In this document: positions 62,811-64,000 of the stretch, one piece after another | Numbering within the stretch: the first letter of the stretch is position 1 | Layout of the letters: each line of letters begins with the position of its first letter | Source: Kitasatospora papulosa | Lineage (GTDB): Bacteria > Actinomycetota > Actinomycetes > Streptomycetales > Streptomycetaceae | Direction of reading: 5' to 3' | Length of the DNA stretch: 64,000 nt | Assembly: GCF_000717245.1 (NCBI RefSeq) | Contig: NZ_JNYQ01000004.1 | Location: forward strand, 868,001-932,000 | Position numbers and translations under genes: made by a program | Notes under the pieces: generated by a model | Seen by the model: the letters and a program-made list of their open reading frames with translations, nothing else | Databases searched by the model: none | What the model was told of the DNA's origin: nothing

Positions 62811-62853
62811 CCGATGTGGTCAGGAGTGGTTGTCATCCATCTGACCAAATCGG
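62811..62853. promoter_or_regulatory. 43-bp dyad upstream of the LolA-like gene
   Basis: A 13-bp arm (CCGATGTGGTCAG, 62811-62823) and its near-perfect inverse (CTGACCAAATCGG, 62841-62853), 12 of 13 pairs, separated by 17 bp. It lies 71 bp upstream of the LolA-like start. As DNA it would offer two regulator half-sites about three helical turns apart; as RNA, a 13-bp hairpin. Confidence 0.6.
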
Positions 62854-62921
62854 GCCGGTACAAGCGTCAGCCCTCGGGAGCAACTGGTCGTACCTCTCCG
62901 GGATGACCCCGGCGGCCGGGG

Positions 62922-62951
62922 GTCCGCCGAGCCCCTAGGGGTTCGGCGGAC
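62922..62951 (-). terminator. Terminator after the polyprenyl synthetase gene
   Basis: A 14-bp stem (GTCCGCCGAGCCCC with one wobble) and a minimal loop, 50 bp past the stop on the minus strand. Confidence 0.75.
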
Positions 62952-63000
62952 GGCTGTGGGGCGACCGGGGCCGCACCGCCCGCCGGGGCGCCTGGGGACG

Positions 63001-64000
63001 TCAGCCGGCCCGGTGCACCACGGCGTCGCACAGCTCCTCGAGTGCGGCCTTCGCGTAGCACTCGGGCAGCGGTGCCAGCGTCGCCCGTGCCTCCTGGGCG
63101 TAGCGGACGGTGTCGCGCCGTGCCTGTTCGAGCGCGGGGTGGGCGCGGAGCCGGCGCAGGGCCTCCGCGAGGCGGGCGTCGTCGGCGAGGTCGCCGTCGA
63201 GCAGCTCCACGAGCTCCTTGTCCTCCGGGCTGCCCCCGGCGGCGGCCCGCGCGCGCAGGTGGAGGACCGGAAGGGTGGGGATGCCCTCGCGCAGGTCGGT
63301 GCCGGGCGTCTTGCCCGACTCGTGGGAGTCGCTGGCGATGTCCAGGACGTCGTCGGCGAGCTGGAAGGCGATGCCGAGGCGTTCGCCGTACTGCGTGAGG
63401 ATGTCGACGACCGACTCGTCGGCACCGGCCATCAGGGCGCCGAAGCGGCCGGACACGGCGACCAGCGAGCCGGTCTTGCCGCCCAGCACGTCCATGTAGT
63501 GGTCGACGGGGTCGCGTCCGTCGCGCGGGCCGGCGGTCTCCAGGATCTGGCCGGTGACCAGGCGTTCGAACGCCTCCGCCTGGATGCGCACGGCCTCCGG
63601 GCCGAGGTCGGCCAGGATGTGCGAGGCCCGGGCGAAGAGGAAGTCGCCCGTCAGGACGGCGACGGAGTTTCCCCAGCGGGTGTTGGCGCTGTCCACCCCG
63701 CGGCGTACGTCCGCCTCGTCCATCACGTCGTCGTGGTACAGCGTCGCCAGGTGCGTCAGCTCGACGACCACGGCGGAGGGGACGACGCCGGGTGCGTCGG
63801 GGTCACCGAACTGGGACGCGAGCATCACGAGCAGCGGCCGGAAGCGCTTGCCCCCCGCGCTGACGAGGTGCTGCGCGGCCTCCGTGATGAACGGGACCTC
63901 ACTTTTGGTGGCATCCAGCAGCCCCGCCTCGACAGCGGCCAAACCGGCCTGGACATCGGCCTCAAGAGCCTGGTCCCGCACGCTCAGTCCGAACGGCCCG
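63001..64000 (-). CDS. Polyprenyl diphosphate synthase (5' end beyond right edge)
   Basis: A trans-isoprenyl diphosphate synthase. The first Asp-rich motif is YHDDVMDEAD and the second QLADDVLDIASD, and the GGKRFRPLLV and GKTGSLVA stretches bind isopentenyl diphosphate. It makes the all-trans C35-C50 side chain of menaquinone or a related prenyl diphosphate; chain length is not predictable here. A GTG at 63981 would give 326 residues, but the frame stays open to the edge with GPFGLS before it, which matches the family's longer N-terminus as I recall it, so the start probably lies outside the window. Confidence 0.88.
   Translation of the reverse strand, partial: GPFGLSVRDQALEADVQAGLAAVEAGLLDATKSEVPFITEAAQHLVSAGGKRFRPLLVMLASQFGDPDAPGVVPSAVVVELTHLATLYHDDVMDEADVRRGVDSANTRWGNSVAVLTGDFLFARASHILADLGPEAVRIQAEAFERLVTGQILETAGPRDGRDPVDHYMDVLGGKTGSLVAVSGRFGALMAGADESVVDILTQYGERLGIAFQLADDVLDIASDSHESGKTPGTDLREGIPTLPVLHLRARAAAGGSPEDKELVELLDGDLADDARLAEALRRLRAHPALEQARRDTVRYAQEARATLAPLPECYAKAALEELCDAVVHRAG

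Overview
This window reads as chromosomal core DNA from a Streptomyces species. The sequence is very G+C-rich with strong third-position G/C, and it uses many GTG and a few TTG starts. Its gene order, as I recall it, follows the conserved S. coelicolor block that runs from the str operon (tuf, fusA, rpsG, rpsL) through rpoC/rpoB, rplL/J, rplA/K, nusG and secE to murB and rpmG, then a partial nuo cluster, korAB and a polyprenyl synthetase. I see no insertion sequence, integrase, prophage, CRISPR array, rRNA or replication origin.

Layout. 1-5300: an edge-truncated membrane protein, a MarR regulator divergent from an amidohydrolase, and a PIG-L deacetylase lipoprotein. 5400-22500 (all minus strand): translation and transcription machinery in several transcription units, each closed by a strong hairpin (5341, 10209, 18292, 19730, 21148) and opened by sigma-70-like promoters that can be read directly for rpsL and rpoB. 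22560-27840: tRNA-Trp, an aspartate-type aminotransferase, an adenosine-deaminase-like gene, murB, a coupled pair of MaoC hydratases, rpmG, tRNA-Met and tRNA-Thr. 28137-35618: metabolic and membrane genes, tRNA-Tyr, yajQ, a GlsB/YeaQ protein, the coupled htpX-yccF pair and mscL.

35777-45944: a ten-gene minus-strand nuo operon (A-B-C-H-I-J-K-L-M-N) with nearly every junction overlapping. It contains the membrane arm plus NuoB, NuoC and NuoI, but has no nuoD, nuoE, nuoF or nuoG. Several of its subunits carry long, repeat-encoded, disordered C-terminal tails. Divergent from it (46148-49286) are two membrane histidine-kinase-like genes and a NarL-type response regulator. Both kinases lack the same internal segment between the phospho-acceptor histidine motif and the N box, and share a 137-bp block of perfect identity spanning that junction. 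Then come korAB (2-oxoacid:ferredoxin oxidoreductase), an HxlR regulator divergent from a QorB-like reductase, RarD, an FAD monooxygenase with a suspicious G-run near its 3' end, VOC and HAD proteins, a TetR regulator, an ABC exporter, a LolA-like secreted protein, and a polyprenyl synthetase cut by the right edge.

The observations I rate highest are the paired kinase deletions, the NuoD-less partial complex I operon next to a ferredoxin-linked oxidoreductase, the natural asparagine at the rifampicin-site serine of RpoB, the zinc-ribbon-like tail on MscL, and a 43-bp dyad upstream of the LolA-like gene. No database search was run; similarity statements rest on recognition of families and motifs.
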